Shown: positions 19,139 through 29,194, counted from the stretch's first letter. The stretch: 60,098 bases of DNA from Henriciella aquimarina (GCF_002088975.1 NZ_NCST01000039.1:1-60098); one strand, 5' to 3'. Notes: generated by a model from the letters alone, not told the origin. Numbers and translations are program-made.

Positions 19139-20812
19139 GTGTCGGATCACAAGGACATTCCGCTGACACTGGACCAGATGCTGGACGCCCTGTCGCGCAT
19201 CGATAACGGATTCGCGCTGCATGCGTCGGATTTCAGCCTCCTTTATGTCAACGAGACCGCGCGCGAGCATTTTCCGGAATTCTATGGCCGGCTTGAAAAG
19301 GGCGAAGAGCTCGAGAGCGCCATGCTCAACAGCATCCGCACCATTTCGGGCGATGTGACGGATTTCGATCTGGAAGCTTATTCCAACGCGCTTTGCGCCA
19401 CGATCCGCCGGTTCAAGACGGTCGATGTCCGGACCCTGGGCGGCACGCACGTCAAGGCCACCTTCTCGCAGCTGCCGGACGGCACAGTGCTCTGCATCAG
19501 CTCCGACATCACCGACGCCCATGAGCGCGAGCGCGAACTGCGCCATGCCAAGCGCGAAGCTCTGGCGGCGAGCGAGGCGAAGTCGGAATTCCTCGCCTCG
19601 ATGAGCCACGAAATCCGCACCCCGCTCAACGGCATTCTCGGCATGGCCCAGGCGCTTGGCCACCGCGACCTTCAGGCCGAAGAGCGCGAAATGGTCGATG
19701 CCATTCTCGACTGCTCGAAGTCGCTGATGACGCTGCTGAACGACATTCTCGACCTCTCCAAGATCGAGGCCGGCAAGCTGGAAATCGCGCCCATCGCGGA
19801 TGATTTCCGCCATAAGCTGAAGCGCACCGAGCGTCTCTATCGCACAAAGGCCGAGGAAAAGGGCCTGAGCCTGCGGGTGATCGCCGACAAGAACATCCCC
19901 TCGGTGATGCACTTCGACCCGGTGCGCCTGCGCCAGTGTATCGACAATCTCATCTCGAATGCCCTGAAATTCACGACCGAGGGCGGCGTGATCGTCGCCG
20001 CGACTTCGGAAGAAGGCAGCACGCCCGACCGCATCCGGCTGAAGATCCATGTCTCCGATACCGGCATCGGCATGAGCGAGGACCAGGTGGAGAAGCTGTT
20101 CCAGAACTTCCACCAGGCCGACCACTCCACCTCGCGCAGCTATGGCGGCACAGGCCTTGGCCTTGCCATTACCCGCAAGCTCGCCCGCATGATGAATGGC
20201 GATGTGAATGTGGTCTCAAAACCCGGAAAGGGCTCGATCTTCACGCTGACGGTTGAAACCGGCCGCGTTCGCCCGGTCGAGGTCGACCCGGAGCCGGCCG
20301 AATTCGCGCCGAAGCTCGTCCAGATGGAACCGGAAAGCCGGGTCATCGGCCTGCGCGGCAAGACCGCCCTCGTCGTCGACGACAACCGCATCAATCGCCG
20401 CGTGGCGCGTCTTTTCGTGGAGCCGCTGGGCCTGCATGTGCTTGAAGCCAGTGGCGGCCTGCAAGCGCTCGACATGCTCGCCAAGCACGCCGTCGACATT
20501 GTCCTGCTCGACATTCACATGCCGGAAATGGACGGCCCGGAAACGCTGGAACATATCCGTGCCAGCGACGCGGCCTGGGCCGATGTGCCCGTCGTCGCGC
20601 TGACGGCAGACGCCATGGCCGGCGACCGCGAGCGGTATCTCGCCCTCGGCATGGCCGATTATGTCTCCAAGCCCATCGACGAGCGCCAGCTTCTCACCGT
20701 GCTCACACGCTGCCTGTCAGCCTCCTCGCAGGACAGGGCCGACCTCGCGCACGCGCAGGATGAAGAGACGCTGGAAGAAATCGACACCCTCCTGCAGCGG
20801 ATGAGTGCCTGA
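19139..20812 (+). CDS. PAS-containing hybrid histidine kinase with receiver domain
   Basis: This 557-residue cytoplasmic hybrid kinase has no membrane segment. An N-terminal PAS-like sensor (residues about 12-125, starting [17 protein letters not shown]) is followed by a coiled linker. HisKA has the phospho-acceptor His157 in [12 protein letters not shown]. The HATPase has [16 protein letters not shown] and GGTGLGLAI. The C-terminal receiver has acidic LVVDDN, phospho-acceptor Asp458 in [11 protein letters not shown], and Lys511 in VSKPI. All catalytic residues are present. The start is GTG 19139, with GAGGGAGG directly upstream. The organism type suggests a cell-cycle or stress role, but the sequence does not name one; it is not the DivL homologue. 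Confidence 0.95.
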   Translation: MSDHKDIPLTLDQMLDALSRIDNGFALHASDFSLLYVNETAREHFPEFYGRLEKGEELESAMLNSIRTISGDVTDFDLEAYSNALCATIRRFKTVDVRTLGGTHVKATFSQLPDGTVLCISSDITDAHERERELRHAKREALAASEAKSEFLASMSHEIRTPLNGILGMAQALGHRDLQAEEREMVDAILDCSKSLMTLLNDILDLSKIEAGKLEIAPIADDFRHKLKRTERLYRTKAEEKGLSLRVIADKNIPSVMHFDPVRLRQCIDNLISNALKFTTEGGVIVAATSEEGSTPDRIRLKIHVSDTGIGMSEDQVEKLFQNFHQADHSTSRSYGGTGLGLAITRKLARMMNGDVNVVSKPGKGSIFTLTVETGRVRPVEVDPEPAEFAPKLVQMEPESRVIGLRGKTALVVDDNRINRRVARLFVEPLGLHVLEASGGLQALDMLAKHAVDIVLLDIHMPEMDGPETLEHIRASDAAWADVPVVALTADAMAGDRERYLALGMADYVSKPIDERQLLTVLTRCLSASSQDRADLAHAQDEETLEEIDTLLQRMSA

Positions 20813-20821
20813 TCGCCAGCT

Positions 20822-21115
20822 CTAGCCGAGCTTGCCGGCCAGCGTGTCCATCTTCTTGGCCAGCGCGATATCCTTGTCGGTCACGCCGCCGGCATCATGG
20901 GTCGTCAGCGTCACGTCGACCGTGTTGTAGACGTTGAACCATTCGGGATGGTGATCGGCCTTCTCGGCCTGGGTCGCCATCGCGCTCATGAAGCCGAAGG
21001 CGGTGGAAAAATCGGCGAACTTGAATGTCTTGTTGATGGCCTGCTTGCCATCCTTCGACTTCGACCAGCCATCCAGCTTGCCAAGGGCGGTATCAAGGTC
21101 GAGCGTCTCGGCCAT
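20822..21115 (-). CDS. phhB: Pterin-4a-carbinolamine dehydratase
   Basis: This 97-residue protein of the PCD/DCoH family dehydrates 4a-hydroxy-tetrahydropterin. The signature [20 protein letters not shown] includes the paired active-site histidines. No phenylalanine hydroxylase is nearby; the family also acts in other pterin or molybdopterin contexts. It is the last gene of the bioB-HAD-lipoprotein-phhB run, two bases after the lipoprotein stop. Confidence 0.95.
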   Translation of the reverse strand: MAETLDLDTALGKLDGWSKSKDGKQAINKTFKFADFSTAFGFMSAMATQAEKADHHPEWFNVYNTVDVTLTTHDAGGVTDKDIALAKKMDTLAGKLG

Positions 21116-21117
21116 AT

Positions 21118-21729
21118 CTATTCCTCATTTTCGCTTTCGTGCACATAGTAGAGCCACCGGCCGTCTTCGGCGATGGCGGTGCGAACGCCGGGATAACCGC
21201 TCCCGGCCCGTATCTCAGCAATGCCGCTGTCGCCGACGAGTTCCTCCAGCCGGGCCCGCTGCCTGAAATTCAGCCGCTCGGGCTGCAGCGCATCGCGGTC
21301 GAGCGCGGCGAGGTCCGGCCAGATATACCAGGTCTCACCGCCGACCTGCTTTGTGCCATAGGGCTGGTTCAGCAGATCATTCAGCCGCAGGACCGGGTCG
21401 AAACCGGTGCGGCGCAACAGGTCCCAATGGTCGCGGTGGGAGGCGCCGGCGAAGTTGGAGATGAACCCTTCCTGCTGGCCGGCAAAGCGCGCCAGCCGGT
21501 AGATCGAGTTCGAATTGATGATCGCTCTCAGCTGCTCGATCGTGTCGCGGGCGGCGTCCGTCAGCTCCGGCGTCTCGGTTTCGGCCTCGCCGGCCGGCTG
21601 CATATAGTCCGGCGCTTCCTCGACCTGCAGACGCACCGTGTCACGCGGGGCCTCGCGCTCACAGGCCGCCAACCCGCCAACCGCCAGGGCCGCCAGCGCG
21701 AAGGTGCGGATCACGCTGGAATGGCCCAT
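21118..21729 (-). CDS. Hypothetical lipoprotein
   Basis: This 203-residue protein has a lipoprotein signal: a basic start, a hydrophobic core, and GLAAC as lipobox. The mature part has an acidic, Glu/Thr-rich linker (residues about 25-60) and then a globular domain with [32 protein letters not shown] and a C-terminal [11 protein letters not shown] do not recognise a named family. It overlaps the upstream HAD gene by 19 bases and is followed at once by phhB, so it is translated as part of that operon. Confidence 0.85.
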   Translation of the reverse strand: MGHSSVIRTFALAALAVGGLAACEREAPRDTVRLQVEEAPDYMQPAGEAETETPELTDAARDTIEQLRAIINSNSIYRLARFAGQQEGFISNFAGASHRDHWDLLRRTGFDPVLRLNDLLNQPYGTKQVGGETWYIWPDLAALDRDALQPERLNFRQRARLEELVGDSGIAEIRAGSGYPGVRTAIAEDGRWLYYVHESENEE

Positions 21730-22364
21730 CCCGTTGCCTCGGAGAGATCCTTGAGCAGCTGCTCTTCATTGAGCGCCTTGATGGTCGTCATCCCCATGGC
21801 ACGGGCCGGCTTCAGATTGATGCCGAGATCGTCGAGATAGACGCAACGGTTCGGATCGACATCCAGCGCCTCGCACATCAGCGCATAGATGCGCGGATCG
21901 GGCTTGCGGATGCCCAGCTTGGAGCTTTCGATGACCTCGTCGAACAGCTCGAACACCTTTGCGGCTTCGGCGGCGCGGTCTTCATCCGGGGTCATCCCGG
22001 CGCCCTTGCCATACGGCGCATTGTTGGTGATGCAGCCGACCTTCGTCTGGGCCTTGCACACCCTCAGCGCATCGACCACGCGCGGACGGACCATGCCCGA
22101 GAGCAGGCCGAGAACGTCCTTGCCCGGCACTTCATGGCCGAGCGCCTTGCTCTCTTCGCGGAACAGCTCGTCAAACGTCTCGGCGCTGATCTTCGCCTGC
22201 TCGAACTTCGCCCAGGCATTGGTGTCGCCATTGCGGGCATTCACCCCACGGATGAAGTCCGCCGGCAGGCCCTTCTCGGCCTCATACCGGTTGAAGGCCT
22301 CGAAGGGCGAGGAGGTCAGCACACCGCCAAAGTCCCAGATGACGGCCTCGATTGTCGTGCTCAT
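21711..22364 (-). CDS. HAD-superfamily hydrolase (subfamily IA)
   Basis: This 217-residue haloacid dehalogenase-like hydrolase has motif I WDFGGVL, motif II CITNNAP, motif III LGIRKPDPRIY and motif IV YLDDLGINLKPARAMG. In motif I the usual second Asp of DxD is Gly (DFG), a form seen in the YihX / ACAD10-like branch, so its activity may differ from a classical phosphatase. It lies eleven bases after bioB and overlaps the following lipoprotein gene by 19 bases. Confidence 0.92.
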   Translation of the reverse strand: MSTTIEAVIWDFGGVLTSSPFEAFNRYEAEKGLPADFIRGVNARNGDTNAWAKFEQAKISAETFDELFREESKALGHEVPGKDVLGLLSGMVRPRVVDALRVCKAQTKVGCITNNAPYGKGAGMTPDEDRAAEAAKVFELFDEVIESSKLGIRKPDPRIYALMCEALDVDPNRCVYLDDLGINLKPARAMGMTTIKALNEEQLLKDLSEATGWAIPA

Positions 22365-22375
22365 GGCGTGCCCTC

Positions 22376-23383
22376 TCAGGCCTGGCCGAGCAGGGTGTGA
22401 CGGCGCACTTGCGGCGTCGCGGTCTCCTCGCGCGAGGCATGCTCGAAGCCGAGCGACTTGAGCAGCGCCTCGTCGCGGGTCTCACCCGGATTGTTCGTGG
22501 TCAGCAGCCGCTCGCCGACAAAGATGGAGTTCGCGCCGGCCAGCATGCACAGCGCCTGGCCTTCCTCGGTCATGCCTTCGCGGCCCGCCGACAGGCGCAC
22601 CCAGCTTTTGGGGAAGACGATACGGCAGACGGCGATGGCGCGCGCCATCTCGATCACGCTGATTTCCGGGCTGTTGCCGAGCGGCGTGCCCTCGATCGGG
22701 ACCAGCATGTTGATCGGAATGCTTTCCGGATGCGGATCGAGCTTGGAGAGCTCATGGATCAGGCCGACGCGGTCCTCGCGGCCTTCGCCCATGCCGAGGA
22801 TGCCGCCGACGCAGAGATTGATGCCCGCTTCGCGGCAGTGCGCGATGGTTTCCAGCCGGTCCTCATAGGTCCGTGTGGAGACGACCGTGCTGTAATATTC
22901 GCGCGAGGTGTCGAGGTTGTGATTGTAATAGTCGAGGCCCGCTTCACGCAGCGCATGCGCCTGGTGCGGCTCCAGCATGCCGGCGGTGACGCAGGTTTCC
23001 AGGCCCTCGGCCTTCACCGCGGCGATCATGGCGGTGATCTTCGGCACATCGCGCTCTTTCAGGCTGCGCCAGGCCGCGCCCATGCAGAAGCGGTCGGCGC
23101 CACCGGCCTTGGCTTCGCGGGCGGCCGCGACGACGTCTTCCAGCGGCATCAGCTTCTCGGCCTTCACATCGGTGTCGAAGTGCGCCGACTGGCTGCAATA
23201 GCCGCAATTCTCCGCGCAGCCGCCGGTCTTGATGGAGAGGAGCTGGCTTTTCTGCACCTTGCCGTCGGCCCAGTTCTCGGCCTTCACGGCCAGTGCCTTG
23301 CCGATCAGCGTGTCCAGCGGCGCTTCGTAAAGCGCGGCAATGTCTTCACGCGTCCAGTCATGGCGGGGCTCTGTAAACGGCAT
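22376..23383 (-). CDS. bioB: Biotin synthase
   Basis: BioB (335 residues) is the radical-SAM enzyme that inserts sulfur into dethiobiotin. The [4Fe-4S] motif CAENCGYC uses Cys56, Cys60 and Cys63. [16 protein letters not shown] and the conserved arginine in VRLSAGRE are visible. ATG 23383 has AGGAAGGA upstream; a longer in-frame start at 23491 is unsupported. No other bio gene is in the window. I saw no BioR box of the TTATNNATAA type upstream. Confidence 0.97.
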   Translation of the reverse strand: MPFTEPRHDWTREDIAALYEAPLDTLIGKALAVKAENWADGKVQKSQLLSIKTGGCAENCGYCSQSAHFDTDVKAEKLMPLEDVVAAAREAKAGGADRFCMGAAWRSLKERDVPKITAMIAAVKAEGLETCVTAGMLEPHQAHALREAGLDYYNHNLDTSREYYSTVVSTRTYEDRLETIAHCREAGINLCVGGILGMGEGREDRVGLIHELSKLDPHPESIPINMLVPIEGTPLGNSPEISVIEMARAIAVCRIVFPKSWVRLSAGREGMTEEGQALCMLAGANSIFVGERLLTTNNPGETRDEALLKSLGFEHASREETATPQVRRHTLLGQA

Positions 23384-23555
23384 GGTGTATCCTTCCTCTG
23401 TCCCTTCAAATACGGGGAAGGCCAGACGATGCACCACATCGCCCGGCCCCCTCAACATATGCCTTGAAGCGGGAAAGGCCGAAGCGTTCAAGCCCCGGCC
23501 TCGCTTTTTCCGCTTTCTCCCGCCGCGTCAGCCTGTGCCGGCGGGACTGTCCAAA

Positions 23556-26000
23556 TCAGGCACTGGCCTCCATCGGCGCATTCTCCAGCGGGGTGCGCTT
23601 GTTGGTCACCGCCGTCACCGGCAGCCAGACGACGACTTCGGTGCCGCCGCCGGGGACCGACTTGATGCCGACATTGCCGCCATGCAGGTCGACGAAATTC
23701 TTCACCAGCGCCAGACCGAGCCCGGCCCCGCGCTGGTCGGACGAGGTAAAGCTGTCAAAGCTGGAGGCCTGCTGGTCGGCCTCGATGCCCTTGCCATTAT
23801 CCTTGACCGACAGGATCGCCATGGTCTCGACGCGGCTCGCCGAAACGGTGATCTCGCCGCCCGGCTCGGTAAAGCGCATCGCATTGGAGAGCAGGTTGAA
23901 CAGCACCTGCCGGATGCGACGCTTGTCGGCATGCACGGTGCCCAGCCCCTTCTCGATATCGGCATGCACGCTGATCTGGGTGTCGGTCGCCTTGCCGACG
24001 ATGAGGTCGACGCTTTCCTGCACCACCTCGGCGAGCTTGAAGTCCTCAAGGTCGAGATCCATCCGGCCGGCCTCGATCAGGGCGAGGTCGAGGATGTTCT
24101 CGATCAGCTTGTTGAGATGGTCCGAGGCGGTGAGGATCGAGTTCACATTGTCGAGCTGGCGTTCATTCAGCTCGCCATTCCGGCCCGATTGCAGGAATTC
24201 GGCATAGCCGAGGATCGTCGTCAGCGGCGAACGCAGCTGGTAGCTGACATTACGCACGAATTCCGTCTTCAGCCGGTCGGCCGCCTCGAAGGCTTCGGCC
24301 CGGCCGCGCAGGGCGCCCTCGACCGCGCGCTGGGCGGTGACGTCGGCAAAGGCGATCAGCGTGTTCCCGTCCGGCAGCGGCTGGGTGACATAGGTGATCG
24401 TCGTGCCGTCGGAGCGCTTCATCTCACCCGTCGTCATCTGGCGCGCATTGGCCGACGGGTCGGTGATGTGGCCCTTGATCTGGCTCCAGGTCTCGCGGTC
24501 GTGGAAGAGCGGGATGCAGGCCTCGATGATCACGTCATAGTCCGGCGTGTTCTTCACCAGCTGCTCGTCCAGCCCCCAGAGCGTGGTGAACGCCTTGTTG
24601 GAAAGCTTCAGCCGGCCATCGGCCCCGAACACGGCGACCGCCTCGTGCAGGCTGTCCAGCGTCGAGGTCTGCGTCTTGATCATCGCATTGAACTTGGTCT
24701 GCAGATCGAGCTCGCCGGTAATGTCCTTGAACAGCAGCAGCAGCCCGCCCATCGGGTGACGCTGGCGGGTGACCTGCAGCGTGCGCCCGTCGGGCAGCGA
24801 CCACTTGTCTTCCTCGATGCCGGAGATGTCGAGATAGTGCGACAGCTCATTGGCGCGCCATTCGGCATAGTCGGCCCGCGCCGGCAGGCGGCGGTGGCTG
24901 CGCAGCCGGTCGAGCAGTTCGCCATGGCTCGGACTGTCGAGCAGGAAGCCTTCGTCGAGCTCCCACATCGCGGCAAAGGCGCGGTTATAGAAGACGAGCT
25001 TGCGGTCCGGCCCGAAGATGGCGACGCCATCGGCGACGTGGTTCAGCGTCTCGTCATGCGCCTTGACGTGGCGGTTCAGTTCCTCGCGGGCGGCCTCTTC
25101 CTCGGTGACGTCGAAGGCCATGGCCCCGGCCCCGCCCGAGAGCGGGAAGGTCAGGATACGCATCGCGCGGCGCTCCTCGCCGACGACGATATGGCGCGTG
25201 GCGTCGATATCCTTGCCCTCGGAGATGGTGCGCCGCATCTGGTCGACGGCCTTGTCGTCGATCATGACCTGACGGTCGAGCGTGCGGTCGAGCGAGCCAC
25301 CATCGACGGCCTCGATATAGGCGGCGTTTGCCCATTGCAGGCGCCCGACACCCGAGACGCGCCAGGCCGGGAACGGCGCCTTGCCGAGCATGTCGAGGAA
25401 GGCGGTCGGGTCGCGCGCAATAACCTGGCGGGCCTCTTCGAGCTTGCCGCGCGCGGAGCTTTCTTCCAGCCCCTTGATGGTGGAGTCGGTGATCCAGACG
25501 ACGGCACGCGCCCCCGCGGTGCGGCCATCGGCTTCCAGGAAACGCCCGGACGGGCCGATCAGCGTCAGCGAGAAAGGCTGGCCGTTCTCGCGCAGCTCAC
25601 GCAGGCGGATGCGCAGCGTCGTGTCCTGCCCGGCCCCGTCACGGGCCTCGAGATCGGCAAGTCCCTCGATGATGCGCATGGCCGGGTCGGCCGAGACCGC
25701 GTCATCGGTAAAGCGCAACAGGCCGGCCAGCGCGATGGGCGAGCCATGGATTTCCGGCGGTGAGATGGCGTCGCCCTCATCCTCCAGCGTATCGCCCTGC
25801 CAGACCAGGATGACGCCCGGATGGGCCCCGAGCACGGATTTCAGCTCGGCCAGATCGGTCTCGGCCTCGCCCGCGCGCTCGCGATAACGCTTGGCAGCGC
25901 CGCGCGCGCCTTCCGACGTCCGGAGCGCCCAGAGAATAAAGGCTAGCCCGAGTGCAAGCGCACCGGCCGCGATAATGATGGGGACCTGTTCAGCCGTCAT
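23556..26000 (-). CDS. divL: DivL-type polarity kinase homologue (Tyr in place of His)
   Basis: This 814-residue protein starts with one membrane helix (residues about 5-28), then several PAS-like modules, then a DHp and HATPase core. Where a histidine kinase has the phospho-acceptor His, the sequence reads NVSYQLRSPLTTILGY: Tyr587, codon 24240-24242. This is the hallmark of Caulobacter DivL, an essential cell-cycle protein that binds DivK and controls the CckA-CtrA pathway. The HATPase keeps NLLSNAMRFT, DNGKGIE and GAGLGLAL. No receiver domain is present. ATG 26000 has AGGGA upstream. The region ahead of it carries a CtrA-type box and GANTC sites, so its transcription is probably cell-cycle controlled. 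Confidence 0.93.
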   Translation of the reverse strand: MTAEQVPIIIAAGALALGLAFILWALRTSEGARGAAKRYRERAGEAETDLAELKSVLGAHPGVILVWQGDTLEDEGDAISPPEIHGSPIALAGLLRFTDDAVSADPAMRIIEGLADLEARDGAGQDTTLRIRLRELRENGQPFSLTLIGPSGRFLEADGRTAGARAVVWITDSTIKGLEESSARGKLEEARQVIARDPTAFLDMLGKAPFPAWRVSGVGRLQWANAAYIEAVDGGSLDRTLDRQVMIDDKAVDQMRRTISEGKDIDATRHIVVGEERRAMRILTFPLSGGAGAMAFDVTEEEAAREELNRHVKAHDETLNHVADGVAIFGPDRKLVFYNRAFAAMWELDEGFLLDSPSHGELLDRLRSHRRLPARADYAEWRANELSHYLDISGIEEDKWSLPDGRTLQVTRQRHPMGGLLLLFKDITGELDLQTKFNAMIKTQTSTLDSLHEAVAVFGADGRLKLSNKAFTTLWGLDEQLVKNTPDYDVIIEACIPLFHDRETWSQIKGHITDPSANARQMTTGEMKRSDGTTITYVTQPLPDGNTLIAFADVTAQRAVEGALRGRAEAFEAADRLKTEFVRNVSYQLRSPLTTILGYAEFLQSGRNGELNERQLDNVNSILTASDHLNKLIENILDLALIEAGRMDLDLEDFKLAEVVQESVDLIVGKATDTQISVHADIEKGLGTVHADKRRIRQVLFNLLSNAMRFTEPGGEITVSASRVETMAILSVKDNGKGIEADQQASSFDSFTSSDQRGAGLGLALVKNFVDLHGGNVGIKSVPGGGTEVVVWLPVTAVTNKRTPLENAPMEASA

Positions 26001-26016
26001 ATCATCCCTCCCGCGC

Positions 26017-26174
26017 GAATCACTTCGCACGTTGGCCAATCTACTAGTTAACGGAATGGGTGGTTCGCGTTAAGCCCGCGTTAACGGCGCAGTAACCCTC
26101 AGACGGCCCCGGACGCCGGATTCAATGTCCGTAAGGCCTGTCCAGACACCGAATCCGCGTCTTTTCCGCGAATC
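26017..26174. promoter_or_regulatory. Cluster of four GANTC (CcrM-type) sites
   Basis: GANTC occurs at 26017 (GAATC), 26119 (GATTC), 26151 (GAATC) and 26170 (GAATC), four sites in about 160 bases between the divergent divL and subtilase genes. In Alphaproteobacteria CcrM methylates this site and hemimethylation times some promoters. The rest of the 376-base gap holds a possible TATACT -10 near 26200 and no gene. Confidence 0.5.
26070..26085. promoter_or_regulatory. CtrA-type binding site upstream of divL
   Basis: TTAA (26070-26073), seven bases, then TTAAC (26081-26085) matches the full CtrA consensus TTAA-N7-TTAAC and reads well on both strands. It lies 70 bases upstream of the divL start. 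A further half-site GTTAAC is at 26047-26052. Confidence 0.65.
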
Positions 26175-26376
26175 CTGCTGATCCGGCCATGACCATAGCG
26201 CGTATACTACCTGTCTTCACCGCCGGTGTGACTTGCCAAGGGATGCGACCTGACACAGCCTTGGTTGCGTAACATTTTCAGGCGCCTTGCCCTGCAAGAA
26301 GCTGTAAGACAGCTATGGCGTTCACAGTCAGACGCGCCCGGATGGGCGATCTGGTCAAAAGAAGAGATCCCACATC

Positions 26377-28752
26377 ATGACCGTCAGTCGCCCCCGCCCC
26401 CTTTCGCACCTCCTCTTGAGCGCGTCGCTGGCCGTCCCCTTACTGCTCGGCGCGGCCGGCTGTGCCAGTGGTGGTGGCGGCGGCAGCAGTCACGCCCCGG
26501 TCAGTCCTCCGCCTCCTCCACCCCCTCCGCCACCGCCGCCGCCTCCCCCGCCCCCGGCGGGTGATCCGGAAGATTTCGAGACGCCGGAATACAATGCGAG
26601 TGAAGGCCTGCCCCTGATCGGCGCGTCCTCGGCCTATGCCGCCGGCGCGACAGGGGAAGGCATTACGGTCGCTGTGATCGATACCAATGTGATCGCCGAC
26701 CATCCGGACCTCGACGGCCAGATCCTCTCGACCTCCCTCGACATCAATGCCGCCACCCGCGCGCCCGACGATATCGACCCCGACGGGCACGGCACGGAGG
26801 TCGCCGGCGTGGTGGCCGCGCTGAAGAACGACACCGGCGCGCACGGCATCGCCTTCGAGGCCGACATTCTCGCCATCCGCGCCGACCGGCCCGGCAGCTG
26901 CCAGGAAACCGGCGAGGATGAGGGCTGCAAGTTCCGCGATGCCGACACCGCAGCGGCCATCGACCGCGCCGTCAGTCTGGGCGCCCGGGTGATTAACCTC
27001 TCGCTCGGCGGCGAACCGGATACCGATCCGACGCTTGAAAACGCCGTGCGCCGGGCCGCCAGCGCGGGCGTGCTTGTCGTCGTCTCCGCCGGCAACGATG
27101 CCGCTCCGGCCGGTCCCGACGAGGACGACCCCAGCACGGTGCTTGAGGCCGAGGGCACCTCGCCCACCGAACCAGCCAATATCGCCGGTACCAGCGGAAC
27201 GCTCGGCCGCGTCGTCGCCGTCGGCTCGATTGACCGCAATGGCGAGATTTCGGACTTCTCCAACCGCGCCGGCGACACGCAGAACTATTATATCCTCGCC
27301 CCCGGCGAACGGGTCGTCACGACCGGGCCGGACGACAATGTCGCCCTGCCCGACCGACCCGATTGCAGCGCCAATGTCACCTCCGGCTGCAATGATGCCG
27401 ACGATGAGGGCGACTATTACTTTGTCAGCGGCACCTCCTTCGCCGCGCCCTACGTCTCCGGGGCGCTGGCGCTGATGCTGGACCTCTTCCCGAACATGGC
27501 ACCCGAGGATGCGCTGGCCGCCCTGCTCGACAGCGCCGACGATTATGTCGACAGCGATCCCGACCCGATCCGCGAGGAGCCGGCCGGCACCGGCACCGAT
27601 GCAGTGTCCGGCGTCGGCACGCTGAACCTGGCCGCCGCCTTCGCCCCGCAGGGCACCACCAGCTTCCAGATCGAGGGCGAGGCCGTGCCGACCGCGCTTT
27701 CCATGGCGCCCGCCTCCGGGGCATTCGGGGACTGGGCGAGCCAGCCGGGCGCGTTCGGGGAACTGGTCTTCACCGACAAGTATAACCGCGCCTACCGCTT
27801 CGATGCCGCCGCCCTGATGCCGCAGGGCTCGGCCCGCATTGCCGATTTCGATTATCGTGCCGATGCCGCCGCCGGCCAGAACCGCGCCTTCCGGCAGGGC
27901 CCTGTCACCTTCGCCTACTACCAGCCAGCCTTCCGCGACGATCCGGCCGTGCCCTATGACGAGGCTCCGCCGGCGCAATTTACAGCCGAGTACAGCTTCT
28001 CCGGCGGTTCGGTCGAGTTCGGCCGGGGCTATGGCGCGAAATCGCTCGCCCCGCAGGTCAGCCTGATCACCGAAGCCGGCGCGCGCACCGGCTTTTCCGA
28101 TGGCGGCTGGGCCCGCTTCAGCCATGATGTCGGCGACATGTCATTCGAGGTTTTCTCCTCGGACGCTGAAGAGCTGTCGGTTTCCGGCGTCGGCCTGTCG
28201 CGCATCGAGGAACGCTGGGGCCTGCGCGGCCAGATCTCGACCATTCGCGACGAGCGCACGGCGCTGGGCGGCGTCATCCAGGGCCGCTTCGGCGGCGAGG
28301 ACCGCTCCAAGCTGTCCGCCTATGCGCTGGAGGGCGCCTACCGCCCCTGGCGCAATCTGCGCCTGTCGGCCGGCATGGAAGCGGCTGCCGTCGACCTGCC
28401 GGGCGTCGACGCCGAGAATGTCTGGACGAGCCGCTGGTCGGTTGGCGCCGACACGATCACCGCCATCGGCACGCTGGGGCTTACCGTCGCCCAGCCGCGC
28501 CGGGCCGAGACCGGCACGCTCAACTTCCAGGGCGTCACGGGCCTCGACGAAAATTTCAGCTTCGTCTCCGAGATGATCAACGCCCCGCTGACGCCCAGCG
28601 GGCGCGAAATCAATTACGAGGCCAGCTGGGGCTTCGGCATGCCGGGCGGTTTCAATGCCGGCCTGACGGCGGCGCTGTCGACCCAGCCCAACCATGTCGA
28701 GAGCGCCGAGGCGGCGAGTGTCTACTGGTTCACCCTTGCGAAGACATGGTAG
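26377..28752 (+). CDS. Subtilisin-like (S8) serine protease lipoprotein with polyproline spacer
   Basis: This 791-residue protein has a lipoprotein signal with Cys29 (LLLGAAGC), a Gly/Ser run, and 17 consecutive prolines (residues 44-60). The S8 domain has Asp102 in VAVIDTNV, His138 in DGHGTEVAG, Asn240 in VSAGND and Ser354 in SGTSFAAPYVSG, so it should be active. The region after about residue 440 resembles the C-terminal part of autotransporter-type subtilases and ends in SVYWFTLAKTW, an aromatic terminus like that of outer-membrane barrels. It may therefore be surface-exposed, with the proline run as a rigid stalk. It is divergent from divL and is followed ten bases later by a small lipoprotein gene. 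Confidence 0.92.
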   Translation: MTVSRPRPLSHLLLSASLAVPLLLGAAGCASGGGGGSSHAPVSPPPPPPPPPPPPPPPPPAGDPEDFETPEYNASEGLPLIGASSAYAAGATGEGITVAVIDTNVIADHPDLDGQILSTSLDINAATRAPDDIDPDGHGTEVAGVVAALKNDTGAHGIAFEADILAIRADRPGSCQETGEDEGCKFRDADTAAAIDRAVSLGARVINLSLGGEPDTDPTLENAVRRAASAGVLVVVSAGNDAAPAGPDEDDPSTVLEAEGTSPTEPANIAGTSGTLGRVVAVGSIDRNGEISDFSNRAGDTQNYYILAPGERVVTTGPDDNVALPDRPDCSANVTSGCNDADDEGDYYFVSGTSFAAPYVSGALALMLDLFPNMAPEDALAALLDSADDYVDSDPDPIREEPAGTGTDAVSGVGTLNLAAAFAPQGTTSFQIEGEAVPTALSMAPASGAFGDWASQPGAFGELVFTDKYNRAYRFDAAALMPQGSARIADFDYRADAAAGQNRAFRQGPVTFAYYQPAFRDDPAVPYDEAPPAQFTAEYSFSGGSVEFGRGYGAKSLAPQVSLITEAGARTGFSDGGWARFSHDVGDMSFEVFSSDAEELSVSGVGLSRIEERWGLRGQISTIRDERTALGGVIQGRFGGEDRSKLSAYALEGAYRPWRNLRLSAGMEAAAVDLPGVDAENVWTSRWSVGADTITAIGTLGLTVAQPRRAETGTLNFQGVTGLDENFSFVSEMINAPLTPSGREINYEASWGFGMPGGFNAGLTAALSTQPNHVESAEAASVYWFTLAKTW

Positions 28753-28762
28753 GAGACTGGAT

Positions 28763-29152
28763 ATGAAACTGACCTTTCCCCTTCTCGCCGCCGCCATGCT
28801 TGGCGCCTGCACCGCTCCGGGAGGCCCCATGGCCGAGACGCCCGCCACCCCGCTTTGCGAGTTCACCATCACCGACCAGTCGGCCTGGAAGGACATGATG
28901 CCCGGCCCCGACGGGCCGAGCGGCCAGGTTGTCGTGATGCTGGAAGTCAAGGCCGACGGCCTGTCGAGGCGCTTCGAGAGCCAGGGCGTGAGCGAGAACG
29001 GCACGCTGATGCTGGATGTGGTCGAGTGGGGCCCGGATGCTGGCCTGAACAAGATCGTCTATCGCAGCAAGGGCATCGACCCGGCCCGCGTCGAGATCCG
29101 CTGCGGCGGCGACGCCCTCACCACGATCGACGAGATCATGAAGGTCTATTAG
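28763..29152 (+). CDS. Small hypothetical lipoprotein
   Basis: This 129-residue protein has the signal MKLTFPLLAAAMLGAC with lipobox LGAC. The mature part contains CEFTITDQSAWKDMMPGPDG, LMLDVVEWGPDAGLN and a C-terminal RCGGDALTTIDEIMKVY. ATG 28763 follows AGGAGA closely, and only ten bases separate it from the subtilase stop, so the two form an operon. An inhibitor or chaperone role for the protease is conceivable but unsupported. I recognise no family. Confidence 0.8.
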   Translation: MKLTFPLLAAAMLGACTAPGGPMAETPATPLCEFTITDQSAWKDMMPGPDGPSGQVVVMLEVKADGLSRRFESQGVSENGTLMLDVVEWGPDAGLNKIVYRSKGIDPARVEIRCGGDALTTIDEIMKVY

Positions 29153-29194
29153 GGCGCGGGCTGAAGCGTTCGTCCCGACCTTTGTTTCAAAACT

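Noticed and set aside
23340..25763. 807-codon plus-strand frame opposite divL
   Set aside because: It is a shadow frame; divL has signal, domains and ribosome binding site.
26440..28125. 561-codon minus-strand frame opposite the subtilase
   Set aside because: It is Gly/Ala/Arg-rich shadow; the opposite strand has an intact S8 triad.
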